64,000 bases of DNA from Deltaproteobacteria bacterium (GCA_947445035.1 CANFCK010000005.1:186001-250000); one strand, 5' to 3'; counted from the first letter of the stretch, positions 25,935 through 35,792 are shown. Program-made: numbers and translations. The notes: generated from the letters alone by a model not told the origin.

Positions 25935-27065
25935 GTGCTCACCGACACGCTGATCGACAATCGCTGGCTGCTCTTGGAGCGCATCGGCGCGGGTGGCGGC
26001 GGGCGCGTCTACCGCGTTCAGGATCTCCGAGACGGTAGCTTCGCCGCGATGAAGCTCATCCGCTTGACGAAGCCCATCGAGCGGGTCCGGCTCCGACGGG
26101 AGATCCAGGCGATGCGGCTGGTCTCCGCCCCGGGCGTCGTCCGGCTCTTCGATGTCGGGCAGTACCTCGACGAGCCGTACATCGTCATGGAGCTCATCGA
26201 CGGCGTGCCTTTCCCCGGCCCCCAGCCCCGTGGCGACTGGCGCGGATTGTGTCGAATGGTCGAGCGGCTCTGTGACGTGCTGATCCACGTGCACAGCGCG
26301 GCGATCGTGCACCGCGACCTCAAGCCGGAAAATGTGCTGGTCGGTCGCGACGGCACCGTCACCGTGCTCGATTTCGGGCTGTCGCGAGGGGGTGAACTCG
26401 AAGCCACGATGACCGCGGACGGCGTGGTCGGCGCGCCGAGGTTTCTCGCTCCGGAGCAGCTGGCGGGGCAGCGAGTGGACGGGCGCGCCGACCTGTACGC
26501 ACTCGGCGTGATGATGTGGGAGGCGCTGGCGGGGCGGCAGATCTTCAGCAATCGGGTGGCCTGGACGAGAATGACCAAGCGCGGGGGTCCCCCACCCGAC
26601 CGGCTCGATGGCCTTGCGGCTGACACGCCGCAGGCCCTCGTCGCGCTGGTGCATCGACTGCTCGCCACCGGGCCGCACGACCGGCCGAGCGGCGCGGTCG
26701 AGGTTTTGCGCGTGCTTGCAAGCGTCCAGGCCGGTGACGGCCCCGTTTTCGCCCCCCCCTTGCCGCTCGTCGGTCGCGATGAGCTCCAGAAAACGCTGCT
26801 CGATTTCGCCGCGGCCGGGCGCTCGGTGGACGTCTGGGGGGGGCCAGGGACCGGGAAGACCGCGCTGCTGCAGGCTGTCGCGCAGGGGCTCCAGGCGCAG
26901 GGGAAGTCAGTCCTGAGCGTCGGTCGCGGCAGTCGCGGACTCGAGTCGTTGGTGCCGATACTCGGCCCCCCCCGCCGACCGCCGGCGCACTGGCGGAGAT
27001 GGCGAGACGGCTGGGTGAGCGGCTTTCGAGTGGGGACGTGCTCGTCGTCGACGACTTCGCCCTGA
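25935..27065 (+). CDS. Ser/Thr kinase-ATPase, N-terminal part (frame broken)
   Basis: A protein kinase of the Hanks type. The kinase core shows GAGGGG (18-23), Lys40, HRDLKPEN (126-133), DFG (146-148) and APE (172-174), all intact. After it comes PLVGRDEL and a Walker A GGPGTGKT (302-309), the start of an AAA_16-like ATPase. The reading frame then leaves its natural path at a C8 run (26966-26973) and ends 30 codons later with a random tail. The ATPase Walker B (DVLVVDDF) continues in the frame of the 26999-28855 ORF. The intact protein would be about 980 residues: kinase, ATPase, then helical repeats. GTG start. Confidence 0.85.
   Translation: MLTDTLIDNRWLLLERIGAGGGGRVYRVQDLRDGSFAAMKLIRLTKPIERVRLRREIQAMRLVSAPGVVRLFDVGQYLDEPYIVMELIDGVPFPGPQPRGDWRGLCRMVERLCDVLIHVHSAAIVHRDLKPENVLVGRDGTVTVLDFGLSRGGELEATMTADGVVGAPRFLAPEQLAGQRVDGRADLYALGVMMWEALAGRQIFSNRVAWTRMTKRGGPPPDRLDGLAADTPQALVALVHRLLATGPHDRPSGAVEVLRVLASVQAGDGPVFAPPLPLVGRDELQKTLLDFAAAGRSVDVWGGPGTGKTALLQAVAQGLQAQGKSVLSVGRGSRGLESLVPILGPPRRPPAHWRRWRDGWVSGFRVGTCSSSTTSP
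26966..26973 (+). other. C8 homopolymer at a frameshift point
   Basis: With one additional C the reading would pass ...LGPPPPTAGALAEMARRL... from the kinase frame into the downstream ATPase frame with no break. The site therefore marks a net -1 shift. Either sequence error or slippage-based phase variation would fit. Confidence 0.75.
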
Positions 27066-28855
27066 TCGACCCCGTGTCGCGACGATTGCTCGAAAACGCA
27101 CGGCCCGTGGGGTCCATCCTTCGGGTGGTCGACAGCCCCGACGCCCTGCGACTGCCCCCCCTGCCGGTAGAGTCGCTCGGTGGCCTCTTTCACGGTCCCG
27201 ACCGAGTTTTTCACCTCCGCGAGGACGCCGCCGCCGAGCTGCATCGTCGCACCGGCGGCATCCCCGCCCGCGTCGCCGCCGAGCTGGACGCCTGGGTGGC
27301 CGCTCGCCTCGCGCGGTGGGACGCGGGCCACATCCGCCTCGATCGCCTCGCGCTTGACCGCCTGTGCGCCGGACTCGAGCTCGGCGCTCGGCCCTCCCCC
27401 CAAGAGGGCGGTGGTGCCGCCGTCGAAGGCCACTTGGGTCAGCTCCTCGCGTGGCTGGCGTTGGCCACGGCGCCGATGGACGTTTCCGCCCTGGCAGCGG
27501 CAAGCGAACGCCCAGGGTGGGAAGTAGCGCTGGAGTTGGACGAGCTCACCCGGCTGGGCGCCGTGCGCTGCTCCCCCGACGGCCTTTTCGAGCCACTTTT
27601 CAGTCCTCTTTCGTCGGCGGTGCTCGACCCGGCCAAGCAGCGCCGGCGTCATGAGGCGCTGGCGGCGGCCTTCGCGGTCGGACACCCGGCTCGGCTGAAG
27701 CACCTGATCGCCGCGGAGCTGGCCGCCGAGGCGGCGATCGAGGCCCACGTTCAGGGGCTGGCGCTCGCCGAGCGCGGCCTCGACGCCCAGGCGGTCAACC
27801 TGGTCGCCGAAACCCTGACGGCGTTGGGAGGGACCCTCGACCCCGCCCACGTCGAAGCGCTCTTGGTGGCGCTGGCAGGCCACGCCCGTCTCAGCGGCAC
27901 GCCCGGTCATGGCGCCCAGGCCGCGGCCCTCATTCGTTCGCTCCAACTCGATGCGCTCGCGCCGATCGCCACCCTGCTCGACGCCATCCGCCTGGCGGAA
28001 ACGGGCCGCGGCCTCGACGCCTGGGTGCTCGCGAAAACCCTTGCGCCCTTCGCGGACACGGCCGTGGAGGAACGTCGCCTCGCCATCCGCGTCCAGGCCG
28101 CTGTCGAGACGGATCACGAGCCTGTGGGACCTCTGCTCGACGCCGCGGCCGCTTCAGGCGCCACGTCCGCGCGTTGCCTGGCCAGTTGGCGGGGCCTGGC
28201 CGCGTACCACCGAGGGGACTTTCCTGAAGCGTGGCGCCTGCAAGTCGAAGCGATGTCGCTGGCGCCGAACGCCACCGCGCGGCTCGACGCACAGGTCAAC
28301 GCGGCCGTCGCCGCATCGGAAGGCCCATATCCCGAATCCGGACGGAAATTGGTCGCGTCGCTCATCCGCGAGGGGGCGTCCATGCGCCGGGCGCGCACCG
28401 AGGCGTGGGGCATCGGACTCGAGCGCACGCTGGACTACCGTGCAGGAAAATCGATGGAACCGGACCCGGAATGGGTCGAGCTGTCGGCGGCGATCGGCCC
28501 CGAACGCCGCCATGTGGCAGCGTTGTGCCAGGAGGCGGCCATCGCGTGGCGAGCCGGCTGCGCCCGCGAAGCGATGGCGTGGGCGGGGCAGTCGGCTGCG
28601 TTGGGTGCGGCGGCCGGCGGTGCGGAAAACGCGGTGCTGGCGAGGGCGCTCTGGCACTCGTTCGGGGGGGTACGGCCGAAGAAGTCCGAGCCACGCTGGG
28701 TGTGGCTCTGCAAGCGCGGCATCGACGCGCTGCCTTCGAGGCTCTGCACCTGCTGCGCTGGACCCTCGGTCCCAGCTCTGCGATGGACGCGGCGATCGCC
28801 GCGCTCGCGCCGGCGGTGCTGGCCGGCTGCCGATCGGTGCGCCTCACGGTGTTGA
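26999..28855 (+). CDS. Kinase-associated ATPase/TPR-like part (continuation)
   Basis: The continuation, in another frame, of the kinase-ATPase gene starting at 25935. It begins with the second half of the AAA ATPase (LVVDDFALIDPVSRR as Walker B and sensor region), followed by a long Ala/Leu-rich helical-repeat region typical of the signalling arms of PknK/SARP-like proteins. About 60 residues before the listed stop, at a G7 run (28664-28670), coding again moves frame: the true end reads GGTAEEVRATLGVALQARH and stops at 28881. The last residues of this ORF (Arg/Trp/Cys-rich) are therefore artefactual. Confidence 0.75.
   Translation: MARRLGERLSSGDVLVVDDFALIDPVSRRLLENARPVGSILRVVDSPDALRLPPLPVESLGGLFHGPDRVFHLREDAAAELHRRTGGIPARVAAELDAWVAARLARWDAGHIRLDRLALDRLCAGLELGARPSPQEGGGAAVEGHLGQLLAWLALATAPMDVSALAAASERPGWEVALELDELTRLGAVRCSPDGLFEPLFSPLSSAVLDPAKQRRRHEALAAAFAVGHPARLKHLIAAELAAEAAIEAHVQGLALAERGLDAQAVNLVAETLTALGGTLDPAHVEALLVALAGHARLSGTPGHGAQAAALIRSLQLDALAPIATLLDAIRLAETGRGLDAWVLAKTLAPFADTAVEERRLAIRVQAAVETDHEPVGPLLDAAAASGATSARCLASWRGLAAYHRGDFPEAWRLQVEAMSLAPNATARLDAQVNAAVAASEGPYPESGRKLVASLIREGASMRRARTEAWGIGLERTLDYRAGKSMEPDPEWVELSAAIGPERRHVAALCQEAAIAWRAGCAREAMAWAGQSAALGAAAGGAENAVLARALWHSFGGVRPKKSEPRWVWLCKRGIDALPSRLCTCCAGPSVPALRWTRRSPRSRRRCWPAADRCASRC
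28664..28670 (+). other. G7 homopolymer at a second frameshift point
   Basis: One additional G would join ALWHSFGG to GTAEEVRATLG, whose frame stays open to the stop at 28879-28881 and encodes LTVLTVEECGGG. Again a net -1 shift in a homopolymer inside the same gene. Confidence 0.72.
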
Positions 28856-28894
28856 CCGTTGAGGAGTGTGGCGGCGGGTGATAGCTCGCGCGGC

Positions 28895-29583
<689 letters not shown>

Positions 29584-29587
<4 letters not shown>

Positions 29588-30264
29588 ACGAGGCGCTCCG
29601 AGAATGTGCGGCGATGATCGGCAAGGAGCTGTCTCACTTGTGGCGAGCGCGGGCGCGCGTCGCGGGAACGGCGGCCTTCGCCCTGGCCACGCTGCTCTTG
29701 TTCTCCTTCGCCGGGGGAATGAACGCCGACCTGCTCCGACACAACGCCGCCGGCTATCTGTGGGTCGGGCTGCTCCTCGCCAGCACGTTGTCGTTGGGGG
29801 AAAGCTTTCGCGTGGAGACCGAGCACAACGCACTGGAGATGCTGCTTTTGCTCCCCGTACGCCCGGCGGCGATCTTCGTGGGCAAAGCGGTCGGCAACCT
29901 CGTGGTGCTCCTGCTGGTCGGGCTTTTGATGATCCCGCTGTGTGTGGTGCTCTTCGACGCCGCCCCGCGGGAGGGTGTGGGCAAGCTCGCGCTGACCGTG
30001 CTCCTCGGCACCGCCTCGATCAGCGCGCCGGGCACGATGCACGCGGCCCTCGCCTCACGCGCCCGCGGTCGCGACCTGCTTTTGCCGCTATTGCTCTTTC
30101 CGCTCGTGGTGCCCTGCGTGATCGCGGCGGTGCAGGCCAGCCGCGCCTGCTTCACGGGGGACGCCATGGGGGAACTCAGCTCGTGGTTGGCGGTCCTCGT
30201 CGGCTTCTGCGTGGTGCATTGGTCCCTGGGCGCGCTGCTCTTCGAGCGCGTCGTGGAGGATTGA
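29584..30264 (+). CDS. ccmB: Heme exporter membrane protein CcmB
   Basis: A 226-residue integral membrane protein with six predicted helices, partner of CcmA. Family features include KELSHLWRARARV at the N-terminus, RVETEHNALEMLLLLPVRPAAIFVGKA (the coupling-helix region) and LLLPLLLFPLVVPCVIAAVQA. Length and order are typical. Its ATG lies in the CcmA stop and its own stop is just before ccmC, so the genes are tightly packed. Confidence 0.94.
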
Positions 30265-30265
30265 C

Positions 30266-30919
30266 GTGATGCGCCGCTGGGAAATCTGGGTGGGCCTCCT
30301 GGGCCTGGGCATGCTGGTTTTCGGCTCCTACTACGGGTTAGTGCTCGCCCCGCGCGAACAGTACATGGGCGACGTTCAGCGCATCATGTACGTACATGTC
30401 CCGACGGCGTGGAACACCCTTTTGTGCTTCACCGCCAGCTTTGTCGGCGCGGTGGGCTGGTTGTGGACCCGGTCGTGGAAGTGGGACCACCTCATCGAAT
30501 CCACCATCATCACCGGACTGGTGACGGGCTCGCTCCTCGCGGTTCAGGGCGCGATCTGGGCCAAGCCGACCTGGGGTGTGTGGTGGACCTGGGACCCCCG
30601 CCTGACCTCGGTCGCGGTGATGGTGCTTTCCTTCCTCGGCATCCTCGCCCTCCGCAGCTTTGTCGACGACCCGATCAAGCGCGCCACCTGGAGCGCCACC
30701 GCTGCCGTGCTCGCCTGGGTGAACATCCCCTTCGTGTACTTGTGCGTGCGGTGGATGGCGTCGTTGCACCAGACCCAGTCGACCCCCAAGACGGTCGACC
30801 CCGCCATGGTCTTCCCGCTGCGCGTCAACGCGTTCGCGGTGCTTTTCATCGTCATCTTCTTTGTCGCGACCGGCTGGCGCATCGCCCGCGAGCTGCGCAA
30901 GCGTGAGCTGGCCGAATGA
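30266..30919 (+). CDS. ccmC: Heme exporter protein CcmC
   Basis: A 217-residue six-helix membrane protein that presents heme on its periplasmic tryptophan-rich loop and attaches it to CcmE. The WWD signature is present as WGVWWTWDPRLT, and both periplasmic His ligands appear to be kept (YVHVPTAWNT and SLHQTQS). The GTG at 30266 is immediately followed by an ATG, so the start is ambiguous by one codon. The C-terminus overlaps ccmD (ATGA). Confidence 0.95.
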   Translation: MMRRWEIWVGLLGLGMLVFGSYYGLVLAPREQYMGDVQRIMYVHVPTAWNTLLCFTASFVGAVGWLWTRSWKWDHLIESTIITGLVTGSLLAVQGAIWAKPTWGVWWTWDPRLTSVAVMVLSFLGILALRSFVDDPIKRATWSATAAVLAWVNIPFVYLCVRWMASLHQTQSTPKTVDPAMVFPLRVNAFAVLFIVIFFVATGWRIARELRKRELAE

Positions 30920-31038
30920 GCGGCGTCATCCAGGGTGGGTGGGAATACGTTGGCGCGGCCTACGGGATCTCGGCGCTGACGTTCGCGATGTTCGCGGTCT
31001 ACCTTCTGGTACGGTCGAGGCAGGAGGGAGTGCGATGA
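30916..31038 (+). CDS. ccmD: Small heme exporter protein CcmD
   Basis: A 40-residue single-pass membrane protein (MSGVIQGGWEYVGAAYG..., helix SALTFAMFAVYLLV, then RSRQEGVR). CcmD stabilises the CcmC-CcmE heme complex. Identification rests on position between ccmC and ccmE, size, one central helix and the basic cytosolic tail; the WEYVGAAYG motif before the helix is typical. The ATG overlaps the ccmC stop and the stop overlaps the ccmE start, so it is coupled on both sides. Confidence 0.88.
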   Translation: MSGVIQGGWEYVGAAYGISALTFAMFAVYLLVRSRQEGVR

Positions 31039-31463
31039 AGTCCAAGCTGCCAGCGATCCTCGTGGGGGGTGCGGTCGTCGGCGTCCTGGGTTTCCTGACG
31101 TTCGGGAGCCTCGGCGACAACCTCGTCTACTATTGGACGCCGGCGAAGTTGCAGTCGGCGGCGGCAAAGGCGACGGGTGCAATCGTGCGGCTGGGGGGCC
31201 TCGTGAAGCCCGGAACCGTCGTCACGGACGGCACCGTCACCACCTTCGAGGTGACCGACGAGACCGGCGCCAGCGTGCGGGTTCGGGCAGAGTCCATCCC
31301 GCCGGCGATGTTTCGCGAGGGCATCGGGGTGGTGGTGGAAGGCACGCTGGGGGTCGACGGCACCTTTGTGAGTCAGCGGCTGATGGTCAAGCACGACGAA
31401 AATTACACGGCGCCGGCTGAGGGGCAGGCCCCGGCGGGCAGCTTCGAGCCGGGCGAGGAGTAG
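31035..31463 (+). CDS. ccmE: Heme chaperone CcmE
   Basis: A 142-residue membrane-anchored periplasmic heme chaperone. An N-terminal helix (ILVGGAVVGVLGFLTFGSL) precedes an OB-fold beta barrel (VRLGGLVKPGTVV, IPPAMFREGIGVVVEG). The heme attachment motif is intact, HDENY, with the covalent His at 120 and Tyr at 124. A short flexible Pro/Gly tail follows, as in the family. Operon position between ccmD and ccmF. Confidence 0.95.
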   Translation: MKSKLPAILVGGAVVGVLGFLTFGSLGDNLVYYWTPAKLQSAAAKATGAIVRLGGLVKPGTVVTDGTVTTFEVTDETGASVRVRAESIPPAMFREGIGVVVEGTLGVDGTFVSQRLMVKHDENYTAPAEGQAPAGSFEPGEE

Positions 31464-31466
31464 CGG

Positions 31467-33443
31467 GTGCTCGGTCGTCTCGGAGAAGTCATCACCCTTT
31501 TGGGCCTCGCCGCCGCGGTGGCGGGGGGCGTCACTGGCTACGCCGCAGGCCGTACCGGCAGCCACGCGCTTCTGCGGGCCACGCAGCGGCTGTCCATGAC
31601 GTTCACCGCGGCGATGCTCACCATTTTCGTGGTGATGGAAGTGGCGCTCGTCCGCCACGACTTCAGCGTTTCGTACGTGGCCAAGGTGGGCAGCACCAAG
31701 AGCCCGCTCTACGTCACCATCGTGAGCTTGTGGTCGTCGTTGGAGGGCTCGATCATCCTCTGGGGCGCGGTGCTCGGCATCTTCGTCGCCGTGTTCACGT
31801 ATTGGAGTCGCGACCGACATCCAGAGACGACGCCCTGGGCATTGGGCACGATGTTGTGGATCTGCGCGTTCTTCGCCTTCCTCATCGCCGGGCCCGCCAA
31901 TCCGTTCTCACCGACGCCGCTGCCGATTCCGGACGAAGGCCCGGGGCCCAACCCGCTTTTGCAGAATCACGTGCTGATGATCATCCACCCACCAATGCTC
32001 TACCTGGGCTACGTCGGGATGACTGTTCCGTTTGGCATGGCGATCGGCGCGCTTTTGGCTGGCCAGCTGGGGCCGGCGTGGACGCAAGCGTTGCGCAAAG
32101 CGCTTTTGATTCCGTGGGGATTTCTGACCGTCGGCATCATCCTCGGCGGCTGGTGGGCCTACGCCGTGCTCGGGTGGGGTGGGTACTGGGCCTGGGACCC
32201 GGTCGAAAACGCCTCGTTCTTGCCGTGGTTGACCGCGACCGCGGCGTTGCACGCCGCAATGTTGCCGAGCCGTCGCGACACGATGAAGGGATGGACGGTG
32301 GTTCTGGTGCTGATCACCTTCTTGTTGACCCTTTTGGGCACGTTCATGACGCGCTCCGGGGTGTTCAACAGCGTACACAGCTTCACGCAGTCCGATATCG
32401 GACCGATTTTCCTTATCTTTCTGGCGTTCTGTCTCGTGGGCTGTGTGCTTCTGCTGGCGGCGCGGATCGATCGGCTCGCGGGCGAGGGCGACGCACCCCA
32501 CCCGATCTCGCGCGAAACGGGCTTCTTGCTCAACAACCTGCTCTTGGTGGCGCTCAGCTTCACCGTGCTGGTCGGCACGACCTACCCGCTCATCATCGAA
32601 GCGGTCAACGACACCCGGCTGAGCGTGGGCGAGCCCTACTTCAACCGCGTCGCGATGCCAATCGGGATCACGCTGTTGTTTCTGATGGGCGTCGGGCCTG
32701 CACTTCCCTGGGGAGAAGCCAGCAACCGAAAGATCATGCAGGCTTTGGGGCCGCCGGGAGCGGCGTCCGTGGCGGTCGCGGCGCTTGGTTGGGCGGGTGG
32801 CATCCGCACCCCCTGGCCGCTGGTCCTCGTCGCAACCGCGGGGTTCGCGACCTACGTCACCGTGCGCGAGATGGTCACGCCGGTCCTCGTACGCATGCGC
32901 GAGAACAAGGAAAGCCCCCTGGTGGCCCTGTCACATGCCTTCGAGCGGGGCCGTCGTCGGTACGGCGGCTACGTGGTCCACCTCGGCATCATCGTGCTGA
33001 TCGTCGCGATCGGCATCTCGCACGCCTACCGCCGCGACCAGGAGTTCTCCATCAACACGGGTGAGGCGGCCACCTTCGGCGACTACACCTTCCGGCTGGT
33101 CGGCGTGGAGAGCCTCAACGAGGCCCACCGGCAGCGCGAGGTCGTCACCGTCGATGTCACCGGGCCGGGCGGCCCGTTCACCCTGAAGCCGGCGCTCAAC
33201 AACTACTCGGGGGCGATGAACGCGATCGGCTCGCCCGATGTGCGGTCGTTGCCGACGCTGGACGTCTACGTCTCGGTGCTCAGCATCGGCACCGACCGCG
33301 TGGGCCTTCACGTGTACCTCAACCCCGCGGTCGGCTGGTTGTGGATCGGGATGGGCATCGTCATCGTAGGAACGGTTTTGGCGGCCTGGCCCGCGCGGCG
33401 CTCCGGAGCCGTCGGCGCGCCGATCGTAGAGGCGCCGTCGTGA
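31467..33443 (+). CDS. ccmF: Cytochrome c heme lyase subunit CcmF
   Basis: A 658-residue polytopic membrane protein that transfers heme from CcmE to the CXXCH sites of apocytochrome c. Many helices are evident; the WWD motif is WGGYWAWDPVENASFLPWL, and FMTRSGVFNSVHSF follows, a CcmF hallmark. Other conserved parts are SLEGSIILWG and HPPMLYLGY. The C-terminal periplasmic domain is Gly/Asp rich. GTG start, 3 bases after ccmE; the stop overlaps ccmG (GTGA). Confidence 0.96.
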   Translation: MLGRLGEVITLLGLAAAVAGGVTGYAAGRTGSHALLRATQRLSMTFTAAMLTIFVVMEVALVRHDFSVSYVAKVGSTKSPLYVTIVSLWSSLEGSIILWGAVLGIFVAVFTYWSRDRHPETTPWALGTMLWICAFFAFLIAGPANPFSPTPLPIPDEGPGPNPLLQNHVLMIIHPPMLYLGYVGMTVPFGMAIGALLAGQLGPAWTQALRKALLIPWGFLTVGIILGGWWAYAVLGWGGYWAWDPVENASFLPWLTATAALHAAMLPSRRDTMKGWTVVLVLITFLLTLLGTFMTRSGVFNSVHSFTQSDIGPIFLIFLAFCLVGCVLLLAARIDRLAGEGDAPHPISRETGFLLNNLLLVALSFTVLVGTTYPLIIEAVNDTRLSVGEPYFNRVAMPIGITLLFLMGVGPALPWGEASNRKIMQALGPPGAASVAVAALGWAGGIRTPWPLVLVATAGFATYVTVREMVTPVLVRMRENKESPLVALSHAFERGRRRYGGYVVHLGIIVLIVAIGISHAYRRDQEFSINTGEAATFGDYTFRLVGVESLNEAHRQREVVTVDVTGPGGPFTLKPALNNYSGAMNAIGSPDVRSLPTLDVYVSVLSIGTDRVGLHVYLNPAVGWLWIGMGIVIVGTVLAAWPARRSGAVGAPIVEAPS

Positions 33444-33961
33444 ATTGGAAGGTGCTCGTCGCCGGCCTCCTGCTCGTGGTGCCCTTGGTGTGGGTGCTCG
33501 GCTCGGGTTTTGGGTCGGACCCCTCCTACATCCCCTCCCCGCTCATCGGAAAAGCGGCGCCGGAGTTCGAACTTCCGGTGCTTGACGGCGGCGGCCAGAC
33601 CGTCCGGCTGTCGAGTTTGCGCGGCAAGCCGGTCGTGGTGAACTTCTGGGCCACCTGGTGCGCCACGTGCGAGACGGAACACCCGATCCTCCTGAGCCTG
33701 GCGCGCACGTACGAAGGGCGCGTGCAGTTCCTGGGCATCGCGTACCTGGACACCGAGCCCAAACTACGAGCCTGGCTGCTACGCAACGGGGGCTCCGCGT
33801 TCCCGGCGCTCATCGACGTCGGCAGCGCGGCCGCCGTGGCGTACGGGGTCGGCCGCTTGCCGGAAAGTTACCTCATCGACGGCGGCGGCGTCATCCGCCA
33901 GAAGTACTTTGGCGCCGTGGACGCCGGGAAGGTCATCGACGACCTAGAGGCGCTGCTGTGA
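33440..33961 (+). CDS. ccmG: Thiol:disulfide oxidoreductase CcmG/DsbE
   Basis: A 173-residue membrane-tethered periplasmic thioredoxin that keeps the heme-binding cysteines of apocytochrome c reduced. An N-terminal helix (VLVAGLLLVVPLVWVL) precedes the thioredoxin fold with active site WCATC (Cys74 and Cys77). The conserved GRLPESYLIDGGGVI contains the cis-Pro region. The GTG start overlaps the ccmF stop; the stop in turn overlaps ccmH. Confidence 0.94.
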   Translation: MNWKVLVAGLLLVVPLVWVLGSGFGSDPSYIPSPLIGKAAPEFELPVLDGGGQTVRLSSLRGKPVVVNFWATWCATCETEHPILLSLARTYEGRVQFLGIAYLDTEPKLRAWLLRNGGSAFPALIDVGSAAAVAYGVGRLPESYLIDGGGVIRQKYFGAVDAGKVIDDLEALL

Positions 33962-34467
33962 TCGCGCTCCTGCTCGGCCTCGCTGTGGCCCAAGAGCCCG
34001 TCGTGCCGGAGCCCGCGGCCTCGGCCGACGCCGTAGGCCTCGATCCCACCCCGATCATCGGCGAGCCGATCGACGCTGAACTCATCGGCGAAGCCCTCGA
34101 AGTCGCGACACGCGAGACCGCGCAGAAGCTCCGATGCCCCACGTGCCAGGGCAGCAGCGTGGCGGAGAGCCCGGCCGAGGGCGCCCGCGCAATGAAGGCC
34201 GAGGTCCGCAAGATGCGCGCCCGTGGCTACTCTGACAGACAGGTCCTCGACTTCTTCGAGGCGGCCTACGGCGAGTTCATCCTCTTGGAGCCCCGCAATG
34301 AGGGCGCCAACCGCGCTTTGTGGTACGCCCCGGTTGCGCTCGTCGGTTTGGGCATGGCCGCCGCGGCGGCAACGGTCCTGGGGAGGCGGAAACCGGCCGC
34401 GGCGCCGACTCCGCGGACCCCGGGCGACCCCTACCTGGACCGCGTCGATCGGGAGTTGGACAGATGA
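33958..34467 (+). CDS. ccmH: Cytochrome c maturation thioredoxin-like CcmH
   Basis: A 169-residue periplasmic protein of the CcmH/CycL type that reduces and positions apocytochrome c at the heme lyase. It has an N-terminal signal (LLLGLAVA), a helical bundle, the LRCPTCQ motif (Cys60, Cys63) and a C-terminal membrane anchor (ALWYAPVALVGLGMAAAAATVL). The GTG start overlaps the ccmG stop and the stop overlaps ccmI (ATGA), confirming the operon. Confidence 0.93.
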   Translation: MIALLLGLAVAQEPVVPEPAASADAVGLDPTPIIGEPIDAELIGEALEVATRETAQKLRCPTCQGSSVAESPAEGARAMKAEVRKMRARGYSDRQVLDFFEAAYGEFILLEPRNEGANRALWYAPVALVGLGMAAAAATVLGRRKPAAAPTPRTPGDPYLDRVDRELDR

Positions 34468-35771
34468 GCCTCATCGAACAGGTCGTCACCTCGCTGGCGG
34501 GTTGGCCCCATGCGCTCGGCGCAATCGGCGTTGGCGCCCTCGGCGGCGCCGGTCTCGCCGTCGGCCTTGCGCGTCGCGGGCCGCAAGGCCTGAAGGAGAC
34601 CGCCCGCGCCGACCTCGAGGCCCGCCGCGACTCCCTCTTCGTCGAGCTGCGCGAGCTGGACGACACCCGCGACAAGCTCGACGACACCCTCTACGACCGC
34701 GAGCGCGCCCGCCTCCGCCAGAGCGCCGCCGACGTCCTCCGCGCGCTCGACGCCGCGGGCGTCGCTACCCCGACGGAACCAAAGCTCCGCGGCGCCCCTG
34801 CGTGGAGCGAGCGGAACCCGCGCTTGTCGTCGGTCCTCTGGGGCGTAGGCGCCGCCGTGCTGGTGCTCGCGCTCTACCAGGGTCTCCGCGATGACACCCG
34901 CGCCCGCGGCGCCAACGACGGCCTCACCGGCGGGAAGACGCCCGAGGGCGGCGCCATGCCCGATGCTTTCGCGGCCGAGCTGGCGCGCCTCGAAGCGGCG
35001 GTCGCCGCGAACCCCGCCGACATCAAGACCAGCAACGAGCTTGGCCACCTCTACATCGGTATGGGCCGGGCCATGGATGCGTGGAAGCTGGCGGAAGAGG
35101 TGGTGAAGCTCGACGCCGACAATGCCGAGGCGCGCGTGCACCAGGCGGTCACGCTCGAGACCATCGGCGACCGGGAGATGGCCAAGAAGCTCCTCGATCG
35201 CGTGCTGGTGGCCCACCCCGACTTCGCCGAAGCCCTGGGGTACCGCGGCGTGCACCACGCGCGCGACGGCGAACGTGACAAAGCCATCGAGCTTTTCATG
35301 CGCGGTCGCGCGGCCGAGCCCGCCCAGGCCGAGGTGTTCAGCCAGCTCATCGCCCAGGTCGACCGGATGGCAGCCTCCGGCAAGGGCGATGGTGGCGCGT
35401 CGACGGAAGCGACGAATGCAACGTCGGACACGACGGAGACGGCCGCCGGGCCCGTCGAGTTTTCGGGGGAGGTTCGCCTCCCCGCGGGTGTCGCCGCCAT
35501 CGGAACGGTGTTCGTCTACGTGCGCGCCGAGGGCGTGATGGCGGGGCCACCGCTGCGGGTGAAGAAGTTGGCCGCCAGCGGTCCGCTCACCTTCAGCATC
35601 ACCGCCGCCGACTCGCCGATGGGCGGAACCCTCGCCGGAAAGGTCCAGGTGAGCGCGCGCCTCGACGCCGACGGCAACGTCATGACCAAGGACCCCGCCG
35701 ATCCCGCGGCGATCAGCGCCCCGGTGGACGTTGGCGCGACTGCGCTGGTTTTGGAGTTGCGGGTGCCGTGA
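34464..35771 (+). CDS. ccmI: CcmI-like TPR cytochrome c biogenesis protein
   Basis: A 435-residue protein completing the ccm operon. Its N-terminus has a membrane helix (GAIGVGALGGAGLAVGLA), a cytoplasmic charged loop and a second helix near 120-140 (LWGVGAAVLVLAL), as in CcmI. It continues with TPR repeats (ETSNELGHLYIGMGRAMDAWK-like, DFAEALGYRGVHHARDGERDKA) and a C-terminal beta domain similar to the CcmI/CycH C-terminus (GEVRLPAGVAAIGTVFVYVRA). CcmI presents apocytochrome to CcmF/H. Start inside the ccmH stop. Convergent with the phosphatase gene, 21-bp spacer. Confidence 0.9.
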   Translation: MSLIEQVVTSLAGWPHALGAIGVGALGGAGLAVGLARRGPQGLKETARADLEARRDSLFVELRELDDTRDKLDDTLYDRERARLRQSAADVLRALDAAGVATPTEPKLRGAPAWSERNPRLSSVLWGVGAAVLVLALYQGLRDDTRARGANDGLTGGKTPEGGAMPDAFAAELARLEAAVAANPADIKTSNELGHLYIGMGRAMDAWKLAEEVVKLDADNAEARVHQAVTLETIGDREMAKKLLDRVLVAHPDFAEALGYRGVHHARDGERDKAIELFMRGRAAEPAQAEVFSQLIAQVDRMAASGKGDGGASTEATNATSDTTETAAGPVEFSGEVRLPAGVAAIGTVFVYVRAEGVMAGPPLRVKKLAASGPLTFSITAADSPMGGTLAGKVQVSARLDADGNVMTKDPADPAAISAPVDVGATALVLELRVP

Positions 35772-35792
35772 CCGCGAGGCGGCCGGTGTCGC

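Noticed and set aside
26018..28117. 699-codon minus-strand ORF
   Set aside because: Antisense to the kinase-ATPase gene, whose plus-strand motifs (HRDLKPEN, DFG, Walker A) are clear.
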